Part shown: piece by piece, positions 8,726-20,820 of the stretch
Layout of the letters: every line of letters starts with the position of its first letter
How positions within the stretch are numbered: position 1 is the stretch's first letter
Assembly (NCBI GenBank): GCA_023953695.1
Contig: JAMLJG010000002.1
Span: 124,001 to 188,000, forward strand
Direction: 5' to 3'
Source: Kiritimatiellia bacterium
Lineage (GTDB): Bacteria; Verrucomicrobiota; Kiritimatiellia; CAIVKH01
DNA length: 64,000 nucleotides
The notes under the pieces: model-generated
The model's input: the letters and a program-made list of their open reading frames with translations, nothing else
Told to the model about the DNA's origin: nothing
Database searches by the model: none
Made by a program: the position numbers and the translations under genes

Positions 8726-10243
8726 ATGACACTCCAAATCAAACCGGAAGAAGTGACCGCGATCCTGAAGAAACAGATCGCCGATTTTGAAATCAAAGCC
8801 GATGTGTATGAAACCGGCACCGTCATTAGCGTCGGCGACGGCATCGCGCGCGTACACGGTATTTCCAACGTGATGGCGAACGAACTCGTGGAGTTCAAGA
8901 GCGGCGTGCGCGGAATGGCGCTCAACTTGGAATCCGACAATGTCGGCGTCTGCATTTTCGGCGATGTGGAAACCGTGAAGGAAGGCGACGAAGTCAAACG
9001 CACCGGTTCCATCGCCTCCGTCCCCGTCGGCGAAGCACTGGCAGGTCGCGTGGTGGATGCGCTCGGCAACCCCATTGATGGCGGCCCGCCGATCGTCGCC
9101 AGCGAACTGCGCCCGATCGAGCTCAAAGCGCCCGGCATCATTGATCGCCAGGATGTCAAAGAACCGATGCAGACGGGCCTCAAGATTATTGACGCGCTGA
9201 CGCCCGTCGGACGCGGACAACGCGAACTCATCATCGGCGACCGCAAGACCGGAAAGACCAGCATCGCCATTGACACCATCATCAATCAGCGCGGCGAAAA
9301 TGTGCACTGCTTCTATGTCGCCATCGGACAGAAGCGCTCCACGGTCGTGCAAGTGGCCGAGCGCCTGCGGCAATATGGCGCGATGGAATACACCACAATC
9401 ATCGCAGCCACCGCATCCGATCCCGCGCCCATGCAGTTCCTCGCCGCCTACTCCGGCTGCACGATGGCCGAGTACCTGCGCGACAACGGCAAGCACGCGC
9501 TCATCATCTATGACGACCTGACAAAACAGGCCCAAGCCTATCGTCAGCTCTCCCTCCTCCTCCGCCGCCCTCCCGGACGCGAGGCCTATCCAGGCGATAT
9601 TTTCTATCTCCACAGCCGACTGCTCGAGCGCGCGGCCAAGATGAGCGCCGAAAAAGGCGGCGGGTCATTGACCGCACTGCCGATCATCGAAACCCAGGGG
9701 AACGACGTATCCGCCTACATTCCCACCAACGTGATCTCCATCACCGACGGACAAATCTTCCTCGAATCCGACGCGTTCAACGCGGGACAACGCCCCGCCA
9801 TGAATGCAGGACTCTCGGTCTCGCGTGTCGGCGGTGACGCACAGGTTAAAGGAATGAAGCAGGTTGCGGGATCTCTGCGTCTCGAATTGGCGCAATACCG
9901 CGAACTTGCCGCGTTCTCACAGTTCGCCTCCGATCTCGATCCCGCGACTCGAAAACAACTCGATCGCGGACAGCGCCTCATGGAGGTGATGAAACAGGGA
10001 GTCCACGAGCCCCTCCCCGTCGCCAAGCAAGTCGCAATAATTTTTGCCGGCTCCAACGGCTATCTCGACGATATTCCGGTGGCGCACGTGAAAGATTTCG
10101 AACTGAAGTTCCACCAAGCGCTAGATGGCGCCTATTCGGGATTCGTCCGCCTCTTCAACGAACAGAAGGCGATGACAGACGAAGTCAAGAAGGTCTTGAC
10201 CGATGCGCTGACCGACTTCAAGCGAACCTACAAGAAGGACTGA
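8726..10243 (+). CDS. atpA: F1Fo ATP synthase subunit alpha
   Basis: A 505-residue non-catalytic nucleotide-binding subunit of normal length. The P-loop is GDRKTGKTS (171-179). The position that is usually Gln (GDRQTGKT) is Lys174 here. The VGRGQRELI lead-in, the [18 protein letters not shown] segment (here [18 protein letters not shown]) and the C-terminal helices are present. It lies 4 bp after atpH. Confidence 0.97.
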   Translation: MTLQIKPEEVTAILKKQIADFEIKADVYETGTVISVGDGIARVHGISNVMANELVEFKSGVRGMALNLESDNVGVCIFGDVETVKEGDEVKRTGSIASVPVGEALAGRVVDALGNPIDGGPPIVASELRPIELKAPGIIDRQDVKEPMQTGLKIIDALTPVGRGQRELIIGDRKTGKTSIAIDTIINQRGENVHCFYVAIGQKRSTVVQVAERLRQYGAMEYTTIIAATASDPAPMQFLAAYSGCTMAEYLRDNGKHALIIYDDLTKQAQAYRQLSLLLRRPPGREAYPGDIFYLHSRLLERAAKMSAEKGGGSLTALPIIETQGNDVSAYIPTNVISITDGQIFLESDAFNAGQRPAMNAGLSVSRVGGDAQVKGMKQVAGSLRLELAQYRELAAFSQFASDLDPATRKQLDRGQRLMEVMKQGVHEPLPVAKQVAIIFAGSNGYLDDIPVAHVKDFELKFHQALDGAYSGFVRLFNEQKAMTDEVKKVLTDALTDFKRTYKKD

Positions 10244-10293
10244 CAAACCCCGTGGCCTCGATTGCGAGAAGAGACTAGCCGACAGATATCCTC

Positions 10294-11166
10294 ATGCCAT
10301 CGCTGAAAGAATACAAAGCCAAACTGGCAAACCTGGGCAACACGCGCAAAATGACCAAGACCATGAAAATGGTCGCGGCCAGCAAGCTCTATCGCGCGAT
10401 GGATGCCCAGCGAAAGGCGCAGGATTATGCTCAAAAGCTAACCCTGATCCTCGTTCGCCTCGCCGGATCGCTTGGCCATGCGGCACACCCCCTGCTCCAA
10501 CGGCGCACGAAGCCCAAGAAGAGCGTCATTCTCGTCCTCACATCCGACAAGGGAATGTGCGGCGGCTTCAACCACAACCTGATCAAGCACATCGCGCGCT
10601 GGGTTCACATGCCGCAGCAGCAAACGAAGAACTTCACGTTCAGCTTCGTCGGACGGCGCGGCTGGCTCTTTTTCCGACGCCGCGTCGCGGTGGACACCTT
10701 CTACGACAACGCCGCGCAACGCTCAGCGGCCGATCTCGCTCAGCAAATCGGCGCCGATGTGCAACAGGCATTCCTTAGCGGCGAGGTGGATGAGGTCTAT
10801 ATCGCCTACAACCACTTCAACAACGTCCTCTCCCAGCGTCCCGTGATTCGGAAGCTCTTGCCCGTGGAGCCACATATTCAGCAACCGGGCGCATCGAAGG
10901 TGCACGACGACTTCATCCTGGAGCCAAAACCGCAGGAGCTGCTCGCCTTCCTTCTGCCCCAAATCATCAATTTCGAAATCCAATTCGCGCTTCTGGAAAG
11001 CGCGGCAGGCGAGAACGGCGCGCGCATGACCGCGATGGACAATGCGACCAACAATGCGACGAAGATGATTCGCACATATACGCTCTTGCGAAATCGCGCG
11101 CGACAGGCATCCATCACCAAAGAATTGATTGAAATTGTATCCGGCGCGGAGGCGCTCAAGGGATAG
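10294..11166 (+). CDS. atpG: F1Fo ATP synthase subunit gamma
   Basis: A 290-residue central rotor shaft. The N-terminal helix (KLANLGNTRKMTKTMKMVAASKL) and the C-terminal helix (ENGARMTAMDNATNNATKMIRTYTLLRNRARQASITKELIEIVSGAEAL) that form the coiled coil inside F1 are both clearly conserved. SDKGMCGGFN near 84 is the SDRGLCG motif variant. It is in standard position between atpA and atpD. Confidence 0.96.
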   Translation: MPSLKEYKAKLANLGNTRKMTKTMKMVAASKLYRAMDAQRKAQDYAQKLTLILVRLAGSLGHAAHPLLQRRTKPKKSVILVLTSDKGMCGGFNHNLIKHIARWVHMPQQQTKNFTFSFVGRRGWLFFRRRVAVDTFYDNAAQRSAADLAQQIGADVQQAFLSGEVDEVYIAYNHFNNVLSQRPVIRKLLPVEPHIQQPGASKVHDDFILEPKPQELLAFLLPQIINFEIQFALLESAAGENGARMTAMDNATNNATKMIRTYTLLRNRARQASITKELIEIVSGAEALKG

Positions 11167-11194
11167 ACCCATCCGCCTTCAAGGCGGGAATTGA

Positions 11195-12963
<1,769 letters not shown>

Positions 12964-12996
12964 GCTGGGTTCCTCGCGTCAAATAGGGAGAACGCC

Positions 12997-13365
12997 ATGT
13001 CGGGCTACGAACTTTTGCGCTGGCTGCACATCGTGTGCATGATCGGCCTTCTGGGAGGCTTCCTGGTCTATCAGCTGGGCCTCTCCTACCCCTCGCGCAT
13101 TGATGCCGCCGACCTGCGCGGCGTCACGCGGGTCTGGAACATTCTATTGCTCGGAGGCTTGATCACAGGCCTTTCGATGTATGCCCAAGTGAAGGGCCAC
13201 ACGCTTGGCCCCCACTTCAATGGAGTCATTGCCGTCAAATTTTCCATCCTAATCGCTGTCGGCGGACTCTTGGCGCTGGCAAAACGCCGATCGCGCGGCG
13301 ATGGTCTTCGATGGCTATCTATCGCGCTCTTGCTCGTTGCGTCGCTCGCGGCCTTCACACTGTGA
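12997..13365 (+). CDS. Small four-helix membrane protein
   Basis: The 122-residue protein has four predicted membrane helices, with His11 in the first (LLRWLHIVCMIGLLGG) and a further His in the loop. Topology and the WLH motif resemble CopD-like or DUF2214-like small membrane proteins, but no firm family call is possible. It begins 33 bp after atpC with GGGAG upstream of the ATG, so it may be cotranscribed with the ATP synthase. Confidence 0.65.
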   Translation: MSGYELLRWLHIVCMIGLLGGFLVYQLGLSYPSRIDAADLRGVTRVWNILLLGGLITGLSMYAQVKGHTLGPHFNGVIAVKFSILIAVGGLLALAKRRSRGDGLRWLSIALLLVASLAAFTL

Positions 13366-13706
13366 TGCGCATGATTCAGAAACTTCAAGCGCGCTGGGGG
13401 CTGGAGTCCGGCGGGCAGGTCGTGATCGTCATGCTCGTTTTCGCGATCACAGGAATGTCTATTCTGCCCACCCGAAAATGGGTTTTTCACCTCCTTCATT
13501 TTGATACCCACACCCCCTTCGCACTCAAATTTCTCGTCTGGCTTGCCGTCGTTTTCCCGACCTACCAACTCCTGCTGCTGGTCTACGGCGCCCTCTTCGG
13601 ACAATTCCGATTCTTCTGGGCTAAAGAAAAAAAGATGGGGCGCTTCTTGCTCCGCTGCTTCGGCCTCCGAGGCGAACCCGAAGTCCCTCTGGCCGGATCT
13701 GAATAG
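13365..13706 (+). CDS. DUF6787-like two-helix membrane protein
   Basis: The ATG at 13365 overlaps the stop of the preceding gene (TGATG), giving 113 residues. The pattern of an N-terminal LQARWGLESGGQVVIVMLVFAITGMS helix, a second helix near 55-75 (PTYQLLLLVYGALFGQFRFFW) and then EKKMGRF matches a small family known mainly from Bacteroidota, from memory DUF6787. Its function is unknown. Confidence 0.65.
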   Translation: MRMIQKLQARWGLESGGQVVIVMLVFAITGMSILPTRKWVFHLLHFDTHTPFALKFLVWLAVVFPTYQLLLLVYGALFGQFRFFWAKEKKMGRFLLRCFGLRGEPEVPLAGSE

Positions 13707-13764
13707 AAGAGCTGGGTTCTCATCCGCCCTTGCGCCTCCGGTCCGATTCTTGCATCATTGAAAC

Positions 13765-14589
13765 ATGCAATCTGTTGCTTATCTCGGCCCCGAGGGCACC
13801 TTTTCTCACCTGATTGCGCGCAAACGGTTCGGATCCAAGGCCAAACTGGTTCCCTGCGCTGGAATCTTTGAGCTATTTCAATTTGCTCGCAGCAAGCGCG
13901 ATCACCTCGCGATTGTGCCCGTCGAAAACTCCTCGGGCGGCACGATCTACGAAACCATTGATCAACTGGTCGAAAACGCAAATCGCCTCCACATTCAGGA
14001 GGAGCTCTCTCTCAATGTGAAGCTGGCTCTACTCGGACACCGCGGCAACATTGCGCGAGAAATCCATTCCCATTTTGTCCCCCTTCATCACGCGCAGACA
14101 TGGCTGCGCCAAAACCATCCGGGGCTGAAAGCACACAAAGTTGCGAGTACCGCCCTCGCCGCTGAGCGCGCCGCTCAAAACCCGTACGCGCTCGCCTTGG
14201 GAACACGCGATGCAGCCAAGCGCTATGGCCTCGATATCCTGCATTTTCCGGTCGAAACCCGCGTGCCCAACATCACGCAATTCCTCCTCATCGGATCCGC
14301 CGAGGCCCCCGCAGCGCGCAGCTCGAAGACCAGTCTTCTCGTCATGCTGGACAACCGGCCCGGCAGCCTCTTCGATTTCCTGGGCGCCTTCAAAGACAGC
14401 GACGTAAATCTGACACGCCTCCTCTCGCGCCCCATCATCGGCCAACCGAAGGCGTATCTCTTCGTCGTGGATATTCAAGGCACACCGACGCAACCGGCTA
14501 TCCAGAAGGCGCTGCGCCGGGCGAAAGCCGCCACCACGAGAATGATTTCGCTGGGCGTCTATCCCGTGAGAAAGATGTATTCGTCATGA
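13765..14589 (+). CDS. pheA: Prephenate dehydratase with ACT domain
   Basis: A monofunctional enzyme of 274 residues converting prephenate to phenylpyruvate in phenylalanine synthesis. The PDT domain (about 1-180) begins VAYLGPEGTFSH and contains VPVENSSGGTI. A regulatory ACT domain (about 190-270) carries RPGSLFDFLGAF and an SRPIIGQPKAYLF version of the ESRP region. The usual TRF motif at the end of the PDT domain reads TQF here (PNITQFLLIG), so the conserved Arg is replaced. No chorismate mutase domain is fused. Confidence 0.9.
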   Translation: MQSVAYLGPEGTFSHLIARKRFGSKAKLVPCAGIFELFQFARSKRDHLAIVPVENSSGGTIYETIDQLVENANRLHIQEELSLNVKLALLGHRGNIAREIHSHFVPLHHAQTWLRQNHPGLKAHKVASTALAAERAAQNPYALALGTRDAAKRYGLDILHFPVETRVPNITQFLLIGSAEAPAARSSKTSLLVMLDNRPGSLFDFLGAFKDSDVNLTRLLSRPIIGQPKAYLFVVDIQGTPTQPAIQKALRRAKAATTRMISLGVYPVRKMYSS

Positions 14590-14638
14590 GTAAGGAAAAC
14601 CGGCAAAAATTGAACGAAATGATGCGAGGAGTGTCTCT

Positions 14639-15520
14639 ATGGGTATGAACAAGTCCGCAATCGCATGGATGGCGCTCGCCGCAATCTTGATCCATTTCGG
14701 CGCACCCAGCGCCAAGGCGTGGGGGCCGAAGGGACATCGCGTTGTCGCTCACATCGCTGAATTGCGCCTCTCAGAGGACGCGCACCGCGCGCTCTCGCAA
14801 ATCCTGGAGGCACACGAACAAATCTCCGACAATTACATTTGCAACTGGCCCGACTATGTTCGTCGTGATATGCCGGAGACCGGGCCCTGGCATTTCGTGG
14901 ATATCCCGTTTGAGGCCACTTCATACGACCCGAAGCGCGATTGTCCCGACGGGCAGTGCATCATCTACCAAATTGATGAAATGGCGAAAATTGTCGCCGA
15001 CACGACCAAGCCACTGGCCGACCGCCACGTCGCTCTTCGCTTTCTCGTTCACATGCTTGGCGATATTCACCAGCCCCTTCACTGCATCGAATATGACCTC
15101 GATCGCGGCGGGAACGAGCGTCTTGTCAACTTCCCCGGGCAAAGCCAACCGGCCCGCCTCCACGCCGTCTGGGATTCGCACCTCGTGACCGCCGCCATGG
15201 GCGCGCTGGGCGCCTTGGAATATGCCGACAAACTGAACGAAAGAATCTCCAATCGCCGCGCGCGTCACTGGGCGAAGGGCTCCGCCGAAGATTGGGCGCT
15301 GGATAGCCACGACATTGCGCATGATCATGCCTACTCGGTCCTCCCCGAGAAAAACGGGCCGCCGTTGGACCTCGACAAAGAGTATGTCAAAGCCAACAAG
15401 AAGATCGTCGAACTTCAGCTCATGAAAGGCGGCATTCGCTTGGCCACTCTACTCAACCGCATTCTGGAACCCATCGCCTCCGCCAATTTGCAGGAACTGA
15501 TTCCGGCCCCATCCGAATAG
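14639..15520 (+). CDS. Secreted S1/P1-family nuclease
   Basis: A 293-residue protein with a signal peptide (1-27, cleaved after AKA). Cleavage would leave Trp28 as the mature N-terminus, as required for zinc binding in S1/P1 nucleases. Further zinc-ligand regions follow: GHRVVAHIAE, HFVDIPF, FLVHMLGDIHQPLHC and LHAVWDSHL. It probably degrades single-stranded nucleic acid outside the cytoplasm and may serve phosphate or nucleotide scavenging. AGGAG 7 bases before the ATG at 14639 supports this start over the one two codons later. Confidence 0.92.
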   Translation: MGMNKSAIAWMALAAILIHFGAPSAKAWGPKGHRVVAHIAELRLSEDAHRALSQILEAHEQISDNYICNWPDYVRRDMPETGPWHFVDIPFEATSYDPKRDCPDGQCIIYQIDEMAKIVADTTKPLADRHVALRFLVHMLGDIHQPLHCIEYDLDRGGNERLVNFPGQSQPARLHAVWDSHLVTAAMGALGALEYADKLNERISNRRARHWAKGSAEDWALDSHDIAHDHAYSVLPEKNGPPLDLDKEYVKANKKIVELQLMKGGIRLATLLNRILEPIASANLQELIPAPSE

Positions 15521-15553
15521 ACCGCTCACGACCTCTGCGGCGCGCGCCGACTC

Positions 15554-16078
15554 CTAGAACTGATAATAGGGCGAGATCATCAAATAGATGATGACCCCTG
15601 TGATGGCGACATATAGCCAAATGGGCAGCGTCCATCGCGCTATTCGACGATGCGATCCAATCGCTCCCGTGAGGCCGCGATAGAGCGTAATCAGCACCAG
15701 CGGCAACACGAATACCGACAAGAGGATATGCGTGAGCAAGAGCGTCAGATAGATCGGGCGCCAAGGATGATCCGCCGGATACCGCGTCTCCACTCCGAAC
15801 GTGTGGAAGGTCGTGTAGGAAACCAGGAATAGCGCTGAGAGCACAAACGCGGTGATGTTCAACCGTTTATGCAGGACAACCCGCTTCTTGCGAATCGCGA
15901 GATAGGCGCCGATGAGCAGGACGACGCAAGTCGAGTTCGTCACCGCGTTGAAATGCGGAAGCCATCGGACAAAAGTCGGAATGTGATCGGCCTTCGGCAG
16001 ATTGTAGAGAATCGCCACAGCCGCGAGAACGACCGCCGAAAAGGCAAAAATTGCGCGCAAGACCGCTTTTTCAGTCAT
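15554..16078 (-). CDS. ctaM: DUF420 family protein, CtaM-like oxidase assembly factor
   Basis: With the ATG at 16078 the protein has 174 residues and five membrane helices. LPHFNAVTNSTCVVLLIGAYLAIRKKRVVLHKRLNITAF, TTFHTFG and LLLTHILLSVFVLPLVL match DUF420, whose studied members are needed for maturation of haem-copper oxidases. It is the last gene of the respiratory operon. An upstream in-frame start at 16108 would add ten residues but has no better ribosome-binding site. GAAGGGA precedes the chosen ATG. Confidence 0.88.
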   Translation of the reverse strand: MTEKAVLRAIFAFSAVVLAAVAILYNLPKADHIPTFVRWLPHFNAVTNSTCVVLLIGAYLAIRKKRVVLHKRLNITAFVLSALFLVSYTTFHTFGVETRYPADHPWRPIYLTLLLTHILLSVFVLPLVLITLYRGLTGAIGSHRRIARWTLPIWLYVAITGVIIYLMISPYYQF

Positions 16079-16131
16079 CGAACATCCCTTCGAACGCCAT
16101 TCCTCCACTCGCGCCGCAGCCCACCGCAGTT

Positions 16132-16177
16132 TTCCAAGCCTGGGAAGGCGCGATGCACCAACTTTCCAATCGTTGGA
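16132..16177. repeat. Pair of palindromes, 32 bp apart (copy 2, diverged)
   Basis: TTCCAAGCCTGGGAA (16132-16146) and TTCCAATCGTTGGA (from 16164) are 32 bp apart, the same spacing as at 4940-4986. The 17-bp linkers of the two pairs are also similar (both GC-rich and containing GCGCG). It lies between ctaB and ctaM. Confidence 0.65.
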
Positions 16178-16192
16178 GGCTCAGGCACACCG

Positions 16193-17089
16193 CTATCGCA
16201 AGACACCCGCATCCAAGATAATCAGGAGCAGCAGGAGCGGCAGATAGATCAACGACATGTAGAGCACGCGCCGCGCGGCCTCGATCGTTCGATATTGAGC
16301 GAGAGTGAGGCTGACCGTCAGCAGGGCCGCTCCAAGCAAAATCGCACCGATCAAATAGATCATTCCAGCGAGGCCGAGCGCGGTGAGGGCAATCGAAACA
16401 GGAATCAGAGCGAGAGAAAACAGGATCGCCTGGTGGAAGGCGCGGCGACCTGTGGGATCTATCACGGAGAGCATTTTGTACCCCGCCCTGCTGTAGTCCT
16501 CGCGATACATCCAGGTGACGGCGAAGACGTGCGGGTGCTGCCAGAGGTAGAGGATACCGAACAAAACCCACGATCCCGCTGCGACATCGTTGCGAACGGC
16601 AGTCCACCCGACCATGATGGGCAGCGCTCCCGTGATCGCGCCAATGGAGGTGTTCAGCCAGGTAATACGCTTGAGAGGCGTGTAGATCAGTACGTAAATG
16701 AATGCGGTCAGCAACACGAGGAAAGCGGAAAGAAGGTTGATCGCAAAGGCCAGCAGGGCAACGCCACTCACGACAAGAAGGATGCCGAGCGAGAGCGCAA
16801 CGGAAGGGTCGAGTCGGCCCGCCGCGAGGGCGCGCATTTGGGTGCGCTTCATCAGCGCATCGAGATCGCGCTCGAGGTAGTTGTTCAGGGCCGTGGAGCC
16901 GCCCCCCGCCAAGCCCGTTCCCAAGAGCGTCAACAGGAGCTTCCACCCATCGCTCCATTGAAATCCGCCATTGGCGACAAGGAAGCCGGTGACAGTGGTG
17001 ACCAACACCATGCCGATAACGCGCGGCTTGGTGAGATTCCAGCAGTCAGCCAGAAGGAGGGAATACTTGGCGCGCGCGGACATATTCAT
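16193..17089 (-). CDS. ctaB: Protohaem IX farnesyltransferase (haem O synthase)
   Basis: A 298-residue UbiA-family membrane enzyme with about nine helices. It adds a farnesyl group to haem b to give haem O, the precursor of haem A for the caa3 oxidase. The first aspartate-rich motif reads NNYLERDLDALMKRTQ, and the second region is YREDYSRAGYKMLSV. It belongs to the act-cta operon. No haem A synthase (ctaA) is visible in the window. Confidence 0.95.
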   Translation of the reverse strand: MNMSARAKYSLLLADCWNLTKPRVIGMVLVTTVTGFLVANGGFQWSDGWKLLLTLLGTGLAGGGSTALNNYLERDLDALMKRTQMRALAAGRLDPSVALSLGILLVVSGVALLAFAINLLSAFLVLLTAFIYVLIYTPLKRITWLNTSIGAITGALPIMVGWTAVRNDVAAGSWVLFGILYLWQHPHVFAVTWMYREDYSRAGYKMLSVIDPTGRRAFHQAILFSLALIPVSIALTALGLAGMIYLIGAILLGAALLTVSLTLAQYRTIEAARRVLYMSLIYLPLLLLLIILDAGVLR

Positions 17090-17116
17090 GACCCCGAAGT
17101 GGCCCCGTCCAGAAAA

Positions 17117-17458
17117 TCAGTGCGACGCGCCCGGCGCTGTGGCGGTCGGCTGACTCCAAGCTTTGGGTGTGGGGAACCATTCACGTGAGCGATAGTCGCT
17201 TAACGTGATGGTGATAAGCAAAATGAAAAAAGCAATGGCCGTGCCCGCATAGAGCCAGAGAATGCGGGCGGAGTATTTGAGGTGCATGAAGAAAAGCGCC
17301 ACGAGGAGCGCTTTAATGCAGGCGATTCCGACGGCGATAACCGTATTCATGGAACCAAAGTCATGAAACGCCACCCACACGGTGAGCCCGGTCAGGGCGA
17401 TCAGCGCGGTAAAGATGCCCACATAGGTGCCGACTGGAATTACGTGTTTCTCGCTCAT
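17117..17458 (-). CDS. ctaF: Cytochrome c oxidase subunit IV (CtaF/CoxD type)
   Basis: A 113-residue protein with three membrane helices and the family motif ACIKALLVALFFMHLKYS. The ATG at 17458 overlaps the ctaE stop (TGATG), which fixes the start. A longer in-frame reading to 17524 would run into ctaE and is rejected. It is a small stabilising subunit of the oxidase. Confidence 0.92.
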   Translation of the reverse strand: MSEKHVIPVGTYVGIFTALIALTGLTVWVAFHDFGSMNTVIAVGIACIKALLVALFFMHLKYSARILWLYAGTAIAFFILLITITLSDYRSREWFPTPKAWSQPTATAPGASH

Positions 17459-18183
17459 CAGTGCCTTCCGACCAAATACAGGAGAGGGAATAGGAAAATC
17501 CACACAATATCCACAAAGTGCCAATAGAGACCACTGACCTCGACAGGGTTGATGTAGGCCGAAGAGTAGCGCCCCTCAATGGTTGTCTTTAGCAGCCAAA
17601 TCATGACGCCAATGCCGATGATCATGTGAAGCGCGTGAAGGCCGGTGATGGCGAAATAGAGCGAGAAGAAGAGCTGAACGTGTGCCGTATTCACCGTTTC
17701 CATTGCATGGCGGAGGTGATCGCCCACCTGGACGCCCGCCGCTTGGAGATTTGCCAACTCTTGTGCGGGATCGAGGTGGAAATGGGCGCCCGGAACCAAG
17801 TGGTGCTCAATTTTCGCGGAATACTCGACCATTTTTACGCCCAAGAAGGCGAGGCCAAGCACGATAGTCAGGATGATCCAGCGCGCAGATGCGCCACGCT
17901 TGTCGGTCTGCGCCGCATGAACCGCCAAAGCCATGGTGAGCGAGGAACAGAGGAGAATGATCGTGTTGAATCCACCCAGCCCAATGCTCAGCATGTGGCT
18001 GCCAACCGTCCATGCCTCGGGATAGAGAGAACGATAGATGATATAGGCGGCAAAGAGGCCGCTGAAAAACATCACCTCGGTCACGAGGAATGCCCACATG
18101 CCGAGCTGCGCGGATTGCCGCTGCTGTTCCGCGCTCTCGAAGTGATGCGCGACGTGCTCGTTTGCCTGACTTGCGCTAGACAC
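17458..18183 (-). CDS. ctaE: Cytochrome c oxidase subunit III
   Basis: A 241-residue subunit with seven helices. [39 protein letters not shown] ([14 protein letters not shown]) and [20 protein letters not shown] are typical of the family. It overlaps the ctaD stop by 8 bp. The [12 protein letters not shown] end is the most diagnostic part. Confidence 0.95.
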   Translation of the reverse strand: MSSASQANEHVAHHFESAEQQRQSAQLGMWAFLVTEVMFFSGLFAAYIIYRSLYPEAWTVGSHMLSIGLGGFNTIILLCSSLTMALAVHAAQTDKRGASARWIILTIVLGLAFLGVKMVEYSAKIEHHLVPGAHFHLDPAQELANLQAAGVQVGDHLRHAMETVNTAHVQLFFSLYFAITGLHALHMIIGIGVMIWLLKTTIEGRYSSAYINPVEVSGLYWHFVDIVWIFLFPLLYLVGRH

Positions 18184-19843
18184 GATGTTCCTCCGGCTTG
18201 TCCTTCTTCTCCAGGACGCAGGTTACAGAAGGCAGGTCAAATGAATAGGCATCCTGCGTGACAACGGGCGTTTCCAAAAAGTTGTGGGTGGGTGGAGGAC
18301 ACGCGGTCTCCCACTCCAACCCGCGACTGTCCCACGGGTTGGCCGAAGCCTTCTTTCCCTTAAAGAGCGACCAGATCAGATAGCTGAACATCGTGAGGTA
18401 GCCCGCCCCCATGACGGATGCGCCGGCGGTGGACATCACATGCATGATCTGGAACTCAGGCGCATAGGCGTGGTAGCGGCGCGGCATGCCGTGATAGCCC
18501 ATTTGGAACTGCGGCAGGAAGGTCAAATTGAAACCGATAAAGATCACAATGGCCGCAAACTTGGCCCAGCCTTCGGGATACATGCGCCCCATCATCTTGG
18601 GCCACCAATAGTGCAAGGCGGCGAAAAATCCCATCACGCCTCCGCCCACCATCACGTAGTGAAAGTGCGAGACGACGAAGTACGTATCGTGCAGGTGCAC
18701 GTCAGTTGCCATGGTGCTCAAGAAGAGGCCGGTCAAACCACCCACGAGAAAGAGACCCAGGAATCCAAAGGCATAGAGCATCGGGGCGTCGAAAGAGATG
18801 GAGCCCTTGTGCATTGTCATGATCCAATTGATGATTTTGATCGCCGTCGGAATCGCGACAAAGAAGGTCAGGAATGAGAAGATCACGCCGGCATAGGCCG
18901 ACTGACCACTCACAAACATGTGGTGCCCCCAAACGAAGAATCCAATCACCGCAATGGCCAGAGAGGAGAACGCCACGAAGGTATAGCCATACACTCGGCG
19001 GCGCGAGAAGCAAGCGATCACTTCACTGATCACGCCCATGCTCGGCAAAATCATGATGTAGACAGCCGGATGCGAGTAGAACCAGAAGATGTGCTGAAAG
19101 AGAACGGGGTCGCCACCGAGCGCGGGATCGAAGATGCCGAAGCCGAGAAAGCGTTCGACGAAAATCATCGCCAGCGAAATCGCAACCACTGGCGTTCCGA
19201 GAAGAACCACCAGGCTGGTCGCATACATGGACCAAACGAAGAGCGGCAATCGAAACCACGTCAGGCCGGGCGCGCGCATCTTCTGAACTGTGACAATGAT
19301 GTTCAAGCCGGTCATGATGGAGGAGAAGCCAGCGATGAAGGCGCCCGTGACCGCAAGAATCACGTGGGAGTTTGCATACATGCTGCTGTAGGGAGTGTAG
19401 AAAGTCCACCCGGTGTCCACACCACCCGCAATGATCGCGCTGATGGCCAATCCTGCGCCCGCCATGAATACATACCAACTCAGTAGATTCAGGCGCGGGA
19501 ATGCCATGTCCTTGGCCCCAATCATAATAGGGATGAGGAAGTTGCCCATGACGGCGGGAATAGAGGGCAAGAGGAAGAAGAAGATCATCACAATGCCGTG
19601 CATGGTGAAGAACTTGTTGTACGTCTCTGCCGACAGGAAATCGCCTTGAGGCGTCAACAGCTCAAGGCGAAACGCTGCGGCCGCAAAAGCGCCGAGCGCA
19701 AAGAAGATCGTGATGGAGATCAGATAGAGGATAGCAATCCGCTTGTGATCAATCGTCAGCAACCAGGAACGGATGGTTGACCCATCGTCCAGGTAGCTCT
19801 TGGGCGCCGCGGTAGCAGTCGCGTTGGTGGATGCCTCACTCAT
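18176..19843 (-). CDS. ctaD: Cytochrome c oxidase subunit I, type A2
   Basis: A 555-residue catalytic subunit with 12 core helices. CuB/active-site residues sit in [20 protein letters not shown] and [17 protein letters not shown]. The Glu of the D-channel motif HPEVY is Ala here and the preceding residues are Tyr-Ser. This is the signature of A2-type haem-copper oxidases such as those of Thermus and Rhodothermus. It reduces oxygen and pumps protons, and receives electrons from the fused cytochrome c of CtaC. Confidence 0.97.
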   Translation of the reverse strand: MSEASTNATATAAPKSYLDDGSTIRSWLLTIDHKRIAILYLISITIFFALGAFAAAAFRLELLTPQGDFLSAETYNKFFTMHGIVMIFFFLLPSIPAVMGNFLIPIMIGAKDMAFPRLNLLSWYVFMAGAGLAISAIIAGGVDTGWTFYTPYSSMYANSHVILAVTGAFIAGFSSIMTGLNIIVTVQKMRAPGLTWFRLPLFVWSMYATSLVVLLGTPVVAISLAMIFVERFLGFGIFDPALGGDPVLFQHIFWFYSHPAVYIMILPSMGVISEVIACFSRRRVYGYTFVAFSSLAIAVIGFFVWGHHMFVSGQSAYAGVIFSFLTFFVAIPTAIKIINWIMTMHKGSISFDAPMLYAFGFLGLFLVGGLTGLFLSTMATDVHLHDTYFVVSHFHYVMVGGGVMGFFAALHYWWPKMMGRMYPEGWAKFAAIVIFIGFNLTFLPQFQMGYHGMPRRYHAYAPEFQIMHVMSTAGASVMGAGYLTMFSYLIWSLFKGKKASANPWDSRGLEWETACPPPTHNFLETPVVTQDAYSFDLPSVTCVLEKKDKPEEHRV

Positions 19844-19847
19844 AGGA

Positions 19848-20801
19848 CTAATGCGCTCCTCCGCTCAAACTCTTGATGTAGGCGATAAGTTGAATGACTT
19901 GATCTTCATTGACGGTTCCGCGGAAGACCGGCATGACAGGCAGATATCCCTCCACGATGTGCGTCTGAGCATCGAGGATGGATTCTCGCAAGTAGTCGTC
20001 ATCTGCGACGGCTTGCGTTCCGTCCGTGAATTTCACGGTGCTGCCGGGCAGACCTGCGAGATCCGGGCCCAGAGAACCGGGCGCCCCACTGTGGCACGCG
20101 GTGCAACCCAGTTGCGCAAACAGCTTTTCTCCCAACTGGGCGGGTGTTTCCTGTGGCGCGCCTGCGATGGGTGCCACTTCTCCGCCCAACCAGCGCTCAT
20201 AATCAGCGGGCGTCATTACCGTGACCCACCCGCCCATCATGGAGTGCTCTGTGCCGCAATATTCCGCGCAAAAAAGGTGATATTTGCCGACCTTGGTGGC
20301 TTCAAACCAAAGGCGGGTGTAGCGGCCGGGGAGAACGTCCTGCTTGATGCGAAAGGCCGGGATGAAGAAGCTGTGAATGACATCTTCGGAGGTCATGGTG
20401 AGCTGAATAGGACGGCCGACAGGTACATGCAGCTCGTTAATCTCGCGCTTGCCCTGAGGATGCTGCAGCTTCCACATCCACTGTTTGCCCGTGACCATGA
20501 TCTCCATGGCATCGGCAGGAGGTCGCACACTGTGGAAATACACCTTCGCCCCCCAGCCGAAGAGCGTCATGAGCAGCACGAGCATGCAAACACCCGCGAA
20601 GATTTCCAAACGGCTATCTTCGTGAGGTTGCTCGGATTCGACACCTGCGCGCCGACGGTAGCGAATGCTGAAAACAAGAACGAGAAGCCCCGCAAAAATC
20701 ATGCAAAAGATGCTAACTGCCACGAGAAACAGATAGATCGCATCCACCTGCCCCGCCACTGTGGAGGCTTGCTCCGGCAACAATGAAAAGACGCTCTTCA
20801 T
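19848..20801 (-). CDS. ctaC: Cytochrome c oxidase subunit II with fused cytochrome c (caa3)
   Basis: A 317-residue protein with two membrane helices (about 22-47 and 68-90), then the CuA cupredoxin domain with [12 protein letters not shown] (near 188) and [18 protein letters not shown]-terminal cytochrome c domain has the haem site CTACH (near 234) and a candidate axial Met in MPVF. The fused haem domain makes this a caa3 oxidase that can accept electrons directly from the neighbouring ACIII. Confidence 0.96.
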   Translation of the reverse strand: MKSVFSLLPEQASTVAGQVDAIYLFLVAVSIFCMIFAGLLVLVFSIRYRRRAGVESEQPHEDSRLEIFAGVCMLVLLMTLFGWGAKVYFHSVRPPADAMEIMVTGKQWMWKLQHPQGKREINELHVPVGRPIQLTMTSEDVIHSFFIPAFRIKQDVLPGRYTRLWFEATKVGKYHLFCAEYCGTEHSMMGGWVTVMTPADYERWLGGEVAPIAGAPQETPAQLGEKLFAQLGCTACHSGAPGSLGPDLAGLPGSTVKFTDGTQAVADDDYLRESILDAQTHIVEGYLPVMPVFRGTVNEDQVIQLIAYIKSLSGGAH

Positions 20802-20820
20802 AAAGTATTCCGTCGGCGCA

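Noticed and set aside
15869..17188. 439-codon plus-strand frame over ctaM, ctaB and ctaF
   Set aside because: It is highly charged low-complexity translation opposite three recognised membrane proteins.
19800..20786. Long open frame antisense to ctaC
   Set aside because: CtaC on the opposite strand has all catalytic and haem motifs, while this frame has none.
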